This document shows positions 1 to 8,796 of a DNA stretch of 64,000 nucleotides, in pieces. The stretch covers positions 31,943-95,942 of the forward strand of contig RAYE01000014.1 in NCBI GenBank assembly GCA_003612285.1. Reading direction: 5' to 3'. The translations under genes were made by a program, and so were the position numbers. The stretch's first letter is position 1; the number at the start of each line of letters is the position of its first letter. This stretch comes from a bacterium D16-51 (GTDB taxonomy: Bacteria; Bacillota; Clostridia; Lachnospirales; Lachnospiraceae). The notes under the pieces were generated by a model. It worked only from the letters and a program-made list of their open reading frames with translations, had not been told where the DNA came from and searched no databases.

Positions 1-1
1 C

Positions 2-1363
2 AAATATGTATATACGGGTTCTATTGCGCCTACAAGTGTGGGTATGATAGATACTGCGGTTTATACAATGGATTATAAGAAGACGCCAAATCTTCCGAAA
101 GAGGTTACAGCGCATTTAAGTGATGGAAAGACAATATCCGTTCCGGTTACCTGGAATCAGCAGGAGGTAGAAACATTAAAGTCGGCTGCCTTTGGAGAGT
201 ACAGGATTTCGGGTAAAACAGGGGCATTTTCTTATGAAGATACCAATACTGGAACAGGAGATGTCAAGAAGGAGGAAGGCGCATATGACGTAACCTGTGT
301 GGTACAGGTTGCCGGAGTGGATTATGTGTCAAACGGCAGTTTTGAGAATAACCGTGGCGAAAATGGGGAAGATGCCATTGGATGGACATCTAAAAAGAAT
401 AATGACGCAACAAGTGCGCATGTAGGGATGACAAATTCGGCAAATGCAAAATCCGGTACTGCCTACTATGACTTATGGGCAGCAGCAAACAGTGCAGGAG
501 TTGATTTTGAACTGGAGCAGGAGATTTCTAAAAACCTTCCTGCCGGATTGTATACATTGCAGGCATGGTTTATGGGAGTCAGGATAGACAGCACCGAGGG
601 TTCTATGCTGTATGCAGTCGTAACCGATAAAAACGGCAAAGAGAAGAGATATGAATCAGATGACGTGAAAATCAATAACACGTGGAAAGATTTCTATCAG
701 GGAACACTGGCAGATATTGTGGTAGATGAAAATACGCAGAGTGTAAAAGTGGGAACCAGAGTTGTCTGCAAATCCTCAAAGGGCGAAGGCGCATGGGTTA
801 CGGTGGATGACATCAGCCTGATGTGGCAGGGAAATTCTGCGCAGCCTAAAAAATGCCAGGTTACTTATGATGTAAACGGTGGTCAGAAATTAGCGGCAGA
901 CACGAAGACATACAATGTGGGAAGCAAATATGGCTCGCTTCCGTCTCCGAAACGTGCTGGTTATCTATTCAAAGGCTGGTATACGGCAAAAGTGGACGGG
1001 ACAAAGATTACAGCAGACAGCAGGGTGAATGGTGACACAACGATATATGCACAGTGGAAGAAGGTGGCCAAGCCGGGAAAGACAAAGAAACCTGCTGTTA
1101 AGAATTCTGCAAAGAAGACAATAACAGTTTCCTTTAAGAAAGTAAAGGGAGCGGATGGTTATCAGATTTCTTATTCTACGTCCAGGAATTTTAAGAAAGG
1201 TACGGTAAAGACAGTAACTTCTACAAAATTGAGCAAAATAATCAAGAAACTGAAAAAAGGTAACACGTATTATGTAAGAGTCTGCGCATACAAAACAGAT
1301 AGTGCGGGCAAGAAGGTTTTTGGAGCAAATAGCCCGGCAGCTTCTGTCAAGATAAAGAAATAA
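2..1363 (+). CDS. Secreted multidomain glycan-binding protein, C-terminal part
   Basis: The reading frame is open from the first bases, so the gene starts outside the window and its catalytic part, if any, is not visible. In order it shows a bacterial Ig-like domain (SVPVTWN motif), a jelly-roll carbohydrate-binding-type domain (starts near NGSFENN, ends near VTVDDISLMW), a Listeria-Bacteroides InlB-type repeat (YDVNGG to TIYAQWKK, with GYLFKGWYT) and a C-terminal fibronectin III-like domain rich in Lys. In Lachnospiraceae this Ig-like plus CBM arrangement is common at the C-terminus of secreted GH53 galactanases, but that identity is inference only. No LPXTG anchor is seen. A solute-binding protein and a two-component system follow, consistent with a glycan-use locus. 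Confidence 0.75.
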   Translation, partial: KYVYTGSIAPTSVGMIDTAVYTMDYKKTPNLPKEVTAHLSDGKTISVPVTWNQQEVETLKSAAFGEYRISGKTGAFSYEDTNTGTGDVKKEEGAYDVTCVVQVAGVDYVSNGSFENNRGENGEDAIGWTSKKNNDATSAHVGMTNSANAKSGTAYYDLWAAANSAGVDFELEQEISKNLPAGLYTLQAWFMGVRIDSTEGSMLYAVVTDKNGKEKRYESDDVKINNTWKDFYQGTLADIVVDENTQSVKVGTRVVCKSSKGEGAWVTVDDISLMWQGNSAQPKKCQVTYDVNGGQKLAADTKTYNVGSKYGSLPSPKRAGYLFKGWYTAKVDGTKITADSRVNGDTTIYAQWKKVAKPGKTKKPAVKNSAKKTITVSFKKVKGADGYQISYSTSRNFKKGTVKTVTSTKLSKIIKKLKKGNTYYVRVCAYKTDSAGKKVFGANSPAASVKIKK

Positions 1364-1388
1364 AACTACAGCATTTTTAGTTACTACA

Positions 1389-1607
1389 GTTACTATTCAC
1401 GGCCATTCTTTTTTCATTCGATAGACCCTCTGCCTTCGGCATAGGTCGCTGCTATGCAGTTTTGTCTATCTTAAAGGAACTGCCTATATATAGGGCAGTT
1501 CCTTGTAAAAAGAACAGCCTATACAGTCAATTTCTGGAAAAGAGCTAAAATCTTTTGTGCAAGCACAACGATTTCAGTCTTTTCAGAAATTGACCGTGAA
1601 TAGTAAC
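1389..1607. mobile_element. MITE-like element 1 with terminal inverted repeats and 8-bp target duplication
   Basis: The ends are 14-bp perfect inverted repeats, GTTACTATTCACGG (1389-1402) and its complement (1594-1607). The element is flanked by the direct repeat TTACTACA (1381-1388 and 1608-1615), a plausible target-site duplication. It has no coding capacity. Inside are three hairpins: GATAGAC/GTCTATC (1420-1470), AAGGAACTGCC with its complement (1474-1504), and a long imperfect stem at 1526-1594. All of this is read directly from the sequence; the transposase family is unknown. Confidence 0.7.
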
Positions 1608-1626
1608 TTACTACAGGATATAGGAG

Positions 1627-1653
1627 AGAGGTCTCATGGGAGACCTCTTTTTC
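1627..1653 (+). terminator. Rho-independent terminator
   Basis: Stem AGAGGTCTC / GAGACCTCT with loop ATGG, followed by TTTTT. It would end transcription of the upstream secreted protein. The MITE-like element lies between the stop codon and this hairpin. Confidence 0.7.
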
Positions 1654-1681
1654 CCGAATTTGGAATTTTCGCATGATGTTT

Positions 1682-1717
1682 AGAACGGCCGTGAAAAGTA
1701 ACCATATAAGCCGTTCT
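1682..1717. repeat. Inverted repeat upstream of the solute-binding protein
   Basis: AGAACGGC (1682-1689) pairs with GCCGTTCT (1710-1717), followed by GTTTT. It lies 37 bp before the lipoprotein start codon and could be an attenuator or operator. The loop contains GTGAAAAGTAAC, close to the terminus of MITE-like element 1. Confidence 0.4.
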
Positions 1718-1754
1718 GTTTTGCAGCAGCACTCGACAGATTTATAGAGGGGGG

Positions 1755-3317
1755 ATGGATTTGAAGAAGCTTCAGACGGGGTTGGTGATTTTATTGGGAT
1801 TTTTTTTATTTCTGTCAGGGTGTTCGGCGGATCTGCCGGCTAAGAAGTCAGGGAAAGGGCAGGAAGAACCCGTTACAATCACATGGTTTGTGGCGCTGGA
1901 TAGTTATTCTAAAGTCTGGAATCCACAGAAGAATGCTGCCGATGCAAAAATTTTTCGAGAAACTGGCATAAATTTGGAAATTAAATCGGGAAGCCTGAAA
2001 GATTTGGATGCGCTGATTGCTACAGATTCCCTGCCGGATCTGATTACTATGGAGTCGAGAACTGTGGAACGGTTTTTGTTAGAGAATTCTGGGATGGCAG
2101 AGCCTTTGGAACCATTATTTGAGAAATATGCGCCGGATGTGAATATCCCGGATTCTATGAAGGAATGGTACCGGAATGAGGATGGAAACTGGTATTCCAT
2201 TGCCAGCTACTATTATGGTGCAGAACGGGTAAATCCAGAGTTTGGGGGTTATCAGGTTACACACAATAATAATTATGTGCGCAAAGATCTTTTAGAACAG
2301 ATTGGTATGTCCATGGAAGAATTAAATACAAAGAAAGGCGTCCTTGAGGCGCTGCGGGCGGCGAAAAAGCTGACATATAAGAATCAGGAGATAATTCCTT
2401 TTTCCGGCTGGTGGACGCAGAATATTGCAGAGCAGTTTGGTATGCAGACAGAAGATGAAAAAGGAAAGTATCTGTCAAAATACCGTCAGCCGGAATGGCT
2501 TGAGGCATTGCAGTTTGGCAATCAGATGTACAGGGAAGGATTGATGCTGCCGGAGGAGTTCACGGAGAGTCTGGGTCAGAGGAAGAAGCAGATACAGTCT
2601 GGGAGGATTTTTTTGTGCAGCGGATATTCCAGTGTGCAGGACGCGCAGGACATTTTGCATAGTAATGACAGAAATGCGCAGATGGTATATGCTGGACATA
2701 TACAGGGAGATGAAAGTAACAGGCCGAACCTGAAATCTGTCCCCTCTGAGGGATGGACGGCTACATTGGTCAGTGCGGAAACGGTGCATAAAAGAGAAAT
2801 CGCAAGGTTTATTTCCTATATGACTCAGGAGGAAGCAACTTTAGACGCAGCGCCGACAATCGGAACGGATACCTATGACATTGTGAATGGACATTATGTC
2901 ATCAGGGATTCTGTCAAACAAGAATTTCGTGAAAATTATGAAAAGGCAGCCCAAAAGTACTATTTGAACATCGAATTTTTTGTGGACTGGACGATTGTGC
3001 AGAAATATCAGCCAGTGTCAGAACGGACAGAGGCAAATGAAGAATACAATAATTTTGTTATTTATGACAGTAAGGCAGTGGATGCTGCGGAAGATGTTAA
3101 TACGGACAGCCCAATGCAGGAGATAAAGGAAGACATAGAAAGTTTTTATAACAATGCGGAGATTGAGATTCTTACCAGTAATTCTTTGGAAAACTGTACA
3201 AAGAAATACTATGAGACAATTGCCCGGATGGAGGAAATGGGACTAGAAGAGTGGGAAGCATATGAAATGCGGCAGTATTACGAAGCTAAAAAGAAATTAG
3301 GAACTGTTAAGGAATAA
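1755..3317 (+). CDS. ABC transporter extracellular solute-binding lipoprotein
   Basis: A 520-residue secreted lipoprotein. The signal peptide has a hydrophobic stretch (LVILLGFFLFL) and a lipobox LSGC, so the mature protein is lipid-anchored on the outside. The remainder resembles the LplA/YtcQ-type family 1 solute-binding proteins that deliver oligosaccharides to ABC importers. A G-rich ribosome binding site (GAGGGGGG) sits very close to the ATG. No permease or ATPase gene is nearby, so it is an orphan in this window. The convergent YesM-type kinase and the YesN-type regulator beyond it are the usual regulators of such systems. Family assignment is good; the ligand is unknown. Confidence 0.85.
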   Translation: MDLKKLQTGLVILLGFFLFLSGCSADLPAKKSGKGQEEPVTITWFVALDSYSKVWNPQKNAADAKIFRETGINLEIKSGSLKDLDALIATDSLPDLITMESRTVERFLLENSGMAEPLEPLFEKYAPDVNIPDSMKEWYRNEDGNWYSIASYYYGAERVNPEFGGYQVTHNNNYVRKDLLEQIGMSMEELNTKKGVLEALRAAKKLTYKNQEIIPFSGWWTQNIAEQFGMQTEDEKGKYLSKYRQPEWLEALQFGNQMYREGLMLPEEFTESLGQRKKQIQSGRIFLCSGYSSVQDAQDILHSNDRNAQMVYAGHIQGDESNRPNLKSVPSEGWTATLVSAETVHKREIARFISYMTQEEATLDAAPTIGTDTYDIVNGHYVIRDSVKQEFRENYEKAAQKYYLNIEFFVDWTIVQKYQPVSERTEANEEYNNFVIYDSKAVDAAEDVNTDSPMQEIKEDIESFYNNAEIEILTSNSLENCTKKYYETIARMEEMGLEEWEAYEMRQYYEAKKKLGTVKE

Positions 3318-3365
3318 CTTACCGATAGTTTATAGAATTTTTCGGAGAAAAAGACAAGCAACAAT

Positions 3366-3525
3366 ATTACTAAGGCGGTTAAATGTCGATGTTTTTACTT
3401 GCCTAAATTTTTATCTGCTGCGTTGTCATCAATCGCTGTAGCACTCGCTACAGCTCAATCTTCCGCCTTGCAGATAGAAATTTATTCTGCGTAAAATCCA
3501 TTCGATATTTAACCGCCTTAGTAAT
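3366..3525. mobile_element. MITE-like element 2, short copy
   Basis: Ends are 19-bp inverted repeats, ATTACTAAGGCGGTTAAAT (3366-3384) and its complement (3507-3525). The interior carries the hairpin GCTGTAGC-actc-GCTACAGC and the motif TCCGCCTTGC. The same element occurs inverted and longer at 47905-48117 and as a half copy at 14303-14366. Compared with the long copy, this one lacks about 53 bp containing a second hairpin. It sits between the convergent lipoprotein and kinase genes. Confidence 0.75.
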
Positions 3526-3559
3526 AAAAGTTATTTTTGAACAGTTCCTGAAAAAATTC

Positions 3560-5293
3560 CTACAGTTCTGGCAGCCGGTATGGGATTTCAAAACTTACAC
3601 ATGTTTCCTGTCCTGGAATGCTTGCTACGGAAAGGCGGCTTTCCTTGCCGAAGTACAGTTCCAGGCGGGTATTGACATTCTTTAACCCTACCGAATGCCC
3701 ATCTGAAGCGATATCTGATGCATGTCCAGTATTGTGTAATGTGTGGTTTAATGCCGAAAGTTTTTCAGGAGAGATACCTGTGCCATTATCTTTCAGGCAG
3801 AACAGAAGGCGTTCTCCTTTTTGATTGACAGAGACAGTGATAAACAGTGCATGGCTGCTGTCAGAGATACCGTGGGAAATTGCATTTTCTATGATGGGCT
3901 GCAGCGTGAATTTTGGGAGTAATGCCGTCATAAGCCTGTCTGGTATATTACTTACAAAAGAAATCATCGGGTAGCGGAGCTTTTGGATGCGGAGATAGTT
4001 GCGAAGCTGTTCTAATTCTATGTGCACTTCCACCAAAGCATCGTTGGTGGAAATGTTGTATCGGAAAATATTTGCAAAAGCAACAAGACAGTCGGATTCC
4101 TCATAGTGTCCATACAGTTTCATCTTGGATGAAAAAACTTCCATGGTGTTGTAGATGAAGTGGGGATTAATCTGGTGTTGTAAGGCAATCAGGCGGCTTT
4201 CTTTGTTGGAAGTTTCTTTCAGAATATTCTGCCTGGACAGTTCCGCCGCCTGCGTAAGCAGAAGATTGATGCGGCGGCAGATATGAGAAATCTCATTATT
4301 TCCGCTGACTGGAATCCGTGTCTTATAATTGTTGATGATGGATATATCCATAGCAGAGAGACATTCATTCATCTGCCGTTCCATTTGCTGGAGGCTCCGC
4401 AGGCAGAGCAGGATAGAGAGGATGGCAAACAGCCCTAAGAGAAGCAGGAAGACGCCGATGAGCTGCCCATAATTTGAATTTTTCGTCACGGTGATAATGC
4501 TGATGGGAAAATCCTCAGGCTGGCTTAAAGTGACGAGGAAACCGTTCATCTGCGCATAGGATTGTCCAGAGGACTGGATGGTGGATAAAGTATCTTCCGA
4601 TAAAGTGTTTCCACTCAGATTGATAATGCGGAAGCAGCCTGAGGAAATGACCGTTTCATCTCCTTCGTTTTCAAAAGACAGGAAATATTTTTCCGGGATG
4701 GAAAAGGCAATCACACCGAGGAAATTTTTTCGGAAATCATATGCCTTGCGCAAATATATAAAGCATTTTTCTGCAGGGAACAGGTAGGGATTGGAGATTC
4801 CGGCAAAGTCAGATTCGCAAAACCACTGTTCTACCAGACTGCTGTTAAGAAAATCGGCAATGGGTGCCTCAGCTGAAATGTCGGACAGATGGTAAAAGAC
4901 GTCCATGCTCATGGGAATTGTGGGATTGTCCATATAAATATAAATTGCAGAACGGGGGTCTGCGTTGATTGTTGCCTGGATATAGCTTTGGATGGAGGAA
5001 GTATAATTATTATAGTCCATCTCCATGGAATAGTCGTTATTTAGGAAAGAAATCAATTCGTTGCTCGATAAAAGGGATTGTGTCGTCCGCGAGGTAAATT
5101 CTGTATTGTTGTTGATATTTGCAATGATGGAATTTGTCACACGGTCATTTAATTCATATTTAATATCAGCATTGTTCTGCTGGTTCAGATAGAAAAAAAC
5201 ACTGATAATGAGTACAATTGGAATGAAAGCAAGGAAGAGGAGTTCAAGCAAGAGTTTCATATAAATGGAATCCCAGAAAGAATTTGTTTTCAT
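3560..5293 (-). CDS. YesM-type membrane sensor histidine kinase
   Basis: A 577-residue kinase. It has an N-terminal membrane segment (LLFLAFIPIVLIISVFFYL), an extracytoplasmic sensor region of about 230 residues, a second membrane segment (LIGVFLLLLGLFAILSILL), a HAMP-like linker, then the His_kinase domain with QINPHFIYNT, where the His is the phosphorylation site. The HATPase domain follows, with N box IIENAISHG, G1 box DNGTGI and GLKNVNTRL. It would sense an extracellular sugar or ligand and phosphorylate the response regulator encoded divergently 83 bp away. It is convergent with the solute-binding lipoprotein, a typical partner. Length and motif order match the LytS/YesM family. Confidence 0.92.
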   Translation of the reverse strand: MKTNSFWDSIYMKLLLELLFLAFIPIVLIISVFFYLNQQNNADIKYELNDRVTNSIIANINNNTEFTSRTTQSLLSSNELISFLNNDYSMEMDYNNYTSSIQSYIQATINADPRSAIYIYMDNPTIPMSMDVFYHLSDISAEAPIADFLNSSLVEQWFCESDFAGISNPYLFPAEKCFIYLRKAYDFRKNFLGVIAFSIPEKYFLSFENEGDETVISSGCFRIINLSGNTLSEDTLSTIQSSGQSYAQMNGFLVTLSQPEDFPISIITVTKNSNYGQLIGVFLLLLGLFAILSILLCLRSLQQMERQMNECLSAMDISIINNYKTRIPVSGNNEISHICRRINLLLTQAAELSRQNILKETSNKESRLIALQHQINPHFIYNTMEVFSSKMKLYGHYEESDCLVAFANIFRYNISTNDALVEVHIELEQLRNYLRIQKLRYPMISFVSNIPDRLMTALLPKFTLQPIIENAISHGISDSSHALFITVSVNQKGERLLFCLKDNGTGISPEKLSALNHTLHNTGHASDIASDGHSVGLKNVNTRLELYFGKESRLSVASIPGQETCVSFEIPYRLPEL

Positions 5294-5376
5294 AAGTATA
5301 AATCCTCCTTTTCCGCAGACATAGAATTGTTAGATGGTCTATATTCAGTATAACAAAAATAGAAGGAATAGAAAAG

Positions 5377-6144
5377 ATGAAAGTATTAATTGTTGATGAT
5401 GAGCCGTTCATTTGTGAGAGCATAAAAGCGGACTTTAAGCGGATGGGGCATCCATGGGAATATGAAGTGTATACTGCGCAGTCGGTGGCCCTGGCACGGG
5501 AGATTTATTACGGCGAAGAGCCGGAACTCGTAATCACTGATATCAATATGCCGGGAGGTTCTGGCTTGATTTTAGTATCTGAAATCCATAAAGACAATCC
5601 CGGCTGCGCCCTTTTGGTTCTCAGCGCTTATGATGATTATGAATATGTGAGGAACGCATTCATGATGGGCGCATGGGATTATATTTTAAAGCCAATTGCA
5701 TTTTCCGAACTTAAAAAGTGCGTGGAGAAACTTACAGAAAAAATGCTTGCGGAAAAAGAGGCTTTTTGCCCGGAGAAAACCACCGAATCGGAGAATAATA
5801 ATGGCGTGTTTCAGATGAAAGATGTGGTTGATTATATCGGGCAGCATTTGGGAGAGAAGCTGAACGCATCGGAGATGGCGCAGAAAATGGCAGTCAGCTA
5901 TAGCAGTTTTGGGAAATTATTCCGGGAACACATGGGGATGTCGTTTTCTGCCTATCTGCTTCAATGCCGTATGGAATGCGCCAAGGATTATCTGGAAAAT
6001 TCCCATATGAAAATCAAGCAAGTGGCATCTAAGGTCGGATATCGGGATAATCCGCAGCATTTTTCCAGAGATTTTATGCGGCAGACAGGTACATCGCCGA
6101 AGGAGTACCGCGCGCAGATGCTTGAGGAACACAGAACGTCGTGA
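5377..6144 (+). CDS. YesN-type response regulator (receiver plus AraC DNA-binding domain)
   Basis: A 255-residue cytoplasmic transcription factor. The receiver has the acidic pair DDE near residue 7, phospho-acceptor Asp55 in VITDINMPGG and the conserved Lys in ILKPI. The C-terminal third is an AraC double helix-turn-helix (start near YIGQHLGEKL, ending in the family signature FMRQTGTSPKEYR). It is shorter than many YesN proteins because the linker is brief. It is transcribed divergently from its kinase, so the 83-bp gap holds both promoters. The stop codon overlaps a CGTGAATAGTAAC motif (6140-6152) that matches the terminus of MITE-like element 1. Likely target: sugar-uptake or glycanase genes, by family. 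Confidence 0.92.
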   Translation: MKVLIVDDEPFICESIKADFKRMGHPWEYEVYTAQSVALAREIYYGEEPELVITDINMPGGSGLILVSEIHKDNPGCALLVLSAYDDYEYVRNAFMMGAWDYILKPIAFSELKKCVEKLTEKMLAEKEAFCPEKTTESENNNGVFQMKDVVDYIGQHLGEKLNASEMAQKMAVSYSSFGKLFREHMGMSFSAYLLQCRMECAKDYLENSHMKIKQVASKVGYRDNPQHFSRDFMRQTGTSPKEYRAQMLEEHRTS

Positions 6145-6190
6145 ATAGTAACAACTAAGAGTAGCTGCCACATTCTTCATAAAAAAGTGA

Positions 6191-6250
6191 TTGCTTTTTT
6201 TGTTGTAATGTGGTATATTTATACCATTCATATGAATAACTGTTCATATG
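6191..6250 (+). promoter_or_regulatory. Sigma-A-type promoter with ArsR/SmtB-type operator
   Basis: A -35 TTGCTT (6191-6196), a 17-bp spacer and a -10 TATATT (6214-6219) are followed by the inverted repeat CATATGAAT-AACT-GTTCATATG (6229-6250). The repeat resembles the imperfect 12-2-12 operators of Zn/Cd-sensing ArsR/SmtB repressors (core TGAAnnnnnnTTCA). It lies where a transcript for the metal ATPase would start, so a repressor would block initiation. No arsR-type gene is visible in the window, so the regulator would act from elsewhere. Confidence 0.65.
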
Positions 6251-6354
6251 AACAGATGATTTTTCGCTGAAATTAAAGCTGATTCAAGGATTAACAACAG
6301 TCATATTGGAAATTATAGCAATTGGCAGGTTGTGGGAAGGGCATGGTTATTATT

Positions 6355-8739
6355 ATGAGAAAGAAATATTCTATTACAGGGATTGACTGTGCAAATTGTG
6401 CAGCGAAGTTAGAAAGCAAAATGAATGGGCTTCCGCAGGTGGAAGAAGTTATACTGACATTTGCGACACAGCAGCTCCTTGTTGTGGCAGAGAACCCGGA
6501 CGAAGTGATTCCAGCTCTTCAGGAAATTGCAGACAGGGTAGAGCCGGGAACGAAGATCGGGCCGTTAAGCCGCAGAAAAAATGTCAGTGCAGAGCATGGG
6601 CAGCATCATGGGCATCACCATGAGCATGGGGAAGAATGTAACTGTGGTCATGAACACCACCATGAGCATGGAAAAGAGTGCGGCTGTGGTCATGAACACC
6701 ATCATGAGCATGGGGAAGAATGTAACTGTGGTCATGAACACCACCATGAGCATGGGGAAGAATGTAACTGTGGGCAGGAACACCACCATGGGCATGGAAA
6801 AGAATGCAGATGTGGGCAGGAACATCATCATGAGCATGAGGAAGAGAAGTCTGTGGGAAAACAGGAATTGGCAGTTAGCGGAAAGGATGCCTGGTGGAAA
6901 AATACAGATGCGGTTACTCTTTTATCAGGCGCTGTTTTATTTGGGGCCGCCATTCTTTTGGAGAACTTTATAAAAGGGGTTCCATATGCAGGGACAATCT
7001 GTTTTTTAGCAGCATATATTGTTTTAGGGGGGCAGATTGTATTAACGGCTGTCAGGAATTTATTCCGTGGCAAAGTATTTGACGAGAATTTTCTGATGAC
7101 AATTGCAACGGCAGGTGCATTTGTGATTGGAGATTTTGCAGAGGCTGTAGGTGTGATGCTGTTTTACAGGATTGGGGAGTTTTTTGAGGAAATTGCAGTG
7201 GACAGAAGCAGGAAACAGATTATGGATGCTGTTGACATGCGCCCGGAAACAGTGCGTATTTATAAAGAAGGAAAAGTAACAGAGGTAAGTCCGGAAGAAG
7301 TTTTTGTTGGGGACTGCATTGAAATCCGTCCTGGAGACAGGATTCCTTTGGATGGTACAGTCTTAAAGGGAGAGAGCCGGATTGATACTTCTGCAGTTAC
7401 TGGAGAGCCTGTTCCTGTGGCAGTAAAGGAGGGAAGCCAGATTTTTTCGGGCTGTGTCAACACTTCTGGCGTGATTTACCTGCGGGTGGATAAAGTGCTG
7501 GAAGATTCTATGGTTACAAGGATTTTAGAAGCGGTAGAAAATGCCGCTGCTTCAAAACCGAAAATGGACCGTTTTATTACAAAGTTTGCAAGGATATATA
7601 CGCCATTTGTTGTTTTGCTTGCTGCAGGGACAGCAGTTCTTCCTTCCCTGATAACGGGGGAATGGCAAAAATGGATTTACACGGCATTGTCTTTTCTGAT
7701 TATAAGCTGCCCATGTGCTCTTGTGCTTAGTGTGCCATTAGCTTTTTTTGCCGGGATTGGGGCAGGTTCAAAACTGGGAATCCTTTTTAAGGGCGGGGTG
7801 TCTTTAGAGATGCTTGCAGAAGTGAAGGCTGTCATAATGGATAAGACGGGGACGATTACAGAAGGGAACTTTATGGTGGAGTCAGTAAAAGCCGAAGAAG
7901 GTTTTACAGGAGAGCAGGTGATTGCCTGGGCAGCCTGCGCAGAAAGCAGTTCAAGCCATCCGATTGCTGACAGTATCCGGGAAGAAGCTGTGTCCAGGGG
8001 GATTTTGGCAGGAAATGCAGAAGAAATCCAGGAGATTTCGGGGGAAGGTATAGAAGCAGTTACAGGGGATGGAAAGATTTTATGCGGTAACAGGAAACTG
8101 ATGCTGCGCCATGCTGTTAAAGTCCCATCTGGGGATTTGGAAAATGCAGGGACGGAAGTTTTTGTGGCATATAACCAGAAATATGCCGGATGCCTGGTGA
8201 TTAATGACAGGATAAAGCCAGATTCAAAAGATGCTGTACAGGAAATGAAAAAGCAGGGGCTGTATACTGCGATGCTTACGGGAGATACAGAAAAAAATGC
8301 ACAGGCTGTCCAGAAGCAGACGGGAATCCAGGAAGTATTTGCACGTCAGATGCCGGAGGATAAGCTGAAAAACCTTGGGAAGATAAGGGACAGCTATGGT
8401 TCTGTTATGTTCATTGGAGATGGGATAAATGATGCGCCTGTACTTGCCGGAGCGGATGTGGGCGCTGCGATGGGAAGCGGTGCGGACGCTGCAATTGAAG
8501 CGGCAGATGTGGTTTTTATGACTTCACGGTTGACAGCTCTGGTAGAAAGTTTTAAAATAGCGAAAGTAACGAACCGTATTGCAAAGGAAAATGTGGTTTT
8601 TGCCCTTGCAGTCAAGGCGGCAGTTATGGTTCTGGGGCTTTGCGGAATTGCATCTATGTGGATGGCAGTTTTTGCAGACTCAGGTGTTGCCATGCTCTGT
8701 GTATTAAATTCTATCCGTGTGCTGTACCATAAAAATTGA
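6355..8739 (+). CDS. Zn/Cd/Pb-exporting P1B-type ATPase
   Basis: A heavy-metal efflux ATPase of about 794 residues in the cytoplasmic membrane. The N-terminal HMA domain carries the metal-binding CANC. It is followed by a His/Cys-rich tandem repeat, membrane helices, the actuator domain (TGEPVPV), the CPC metal channel motif (SCPCAL), phosphorylation site DKTGTI, and GDGINDAP. The last helix has FADSGVAML, matching the Asp of the ZntA (Zn/Cd) subgroup rather than copper pumps. Start choice is uncertain: TTG 6322, ATG 6343 and ATG 6355 are in frame. 6355 gives the usual MRKKYSITG beginning. The metal-type operator upstream supports the role. It is probably transcribed alone; argJ follows 57 bp later. 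Confidence 0.9.
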   Translation: MRKKYSITGIDCANCAAKLESKMNGLPQVEEVILTFATQQLLVVAENPDEVIPALQEIADRVEPGTKIGPLSRRKNVSAEHGQHHGHHHEHGEECNCGHEHHHEHGKECGCGHEHHHEHGEECNCGHEHHHEHGEECNCGQEHHHGHGKECRCGQEHHHEHEEEKSVGKQELAVSGKDAWWKNTDAVTLLSGAVLFGAAILLENFIKGVPYAGTICFLAAYIVLGGQIVLTAVRNLFRGKVFDENFLMTIATAGAFVIGDFAEAVGVMLFYRIGEFFEEIAVDRSRKQIMDAVDMRPETVRIYKEGKVTEVSPEEVFVGDCIEIRPGDRIPLDGTVLKGESRIDTSAVTGEPVPVAVKEGSQIFSGCVNTSGVIYLRVDKVLEDSMVTRILEAVENAAASKPKMDRFITKFARIYTPFVVLLAAGTAVLPSLITGEWQKWIYTALSFLIISCPCALVLSVPLAFFAGIGAGSKLGILFKGGVSLEMLAEVKAVIMDKTGTITEGNFMVESVKAEEGFTGEQVIAWAACAESSSSHPIADSIREEAVSRGILAGNAEEIQEISGEGIEAVTGDGKILCGNRKLMLRHAVKVPSGDLENAGTEVFVAYNQKYAGCLVINDRIKPDSKDAVQEMKKQGLYTAMLTGDTEKNAQAVQKQTGIQEVFARQMPEDKLKNLGKIRDSYGSVMFIGDGINDAPVLAGADVGAAMGSGADAAIEAADVVFMTSRLTALVESFKIAKVTNRIAKENVVFALAVKAAVMVLGLCGIASMWMAVFADSGVAMLCVLNSIRVLYHKN
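6622..6831 (+). repeat. Five tandem 42-bp repeats encoding a His/Cys metal-binding stretch
   Basis: Five in-frame 14-residue units of the type EHGEECNCGHEHHH lie between the HMA domain and the first membrane helix of the P-type ATPase. Each unit has two Cys and four or five His residues, suited to binding Zn or Cd. The high nucleotide identity of the units suggests recent expansion, and copy number may vary between strains. Confidence 0.85.
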
Positions 8740-8796
8740 TTTTGGTGTATACCAGGGCGTGTCTAAAGGGAAGAAAATAGAAAGGCGGAACTGGTT

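Noticed and set aside
6585..6870. Long open frames on both strands over the His/Cys repeats
   Set aside because: They are shadows of the 42-bp tandem repeat in the ATPase gene.
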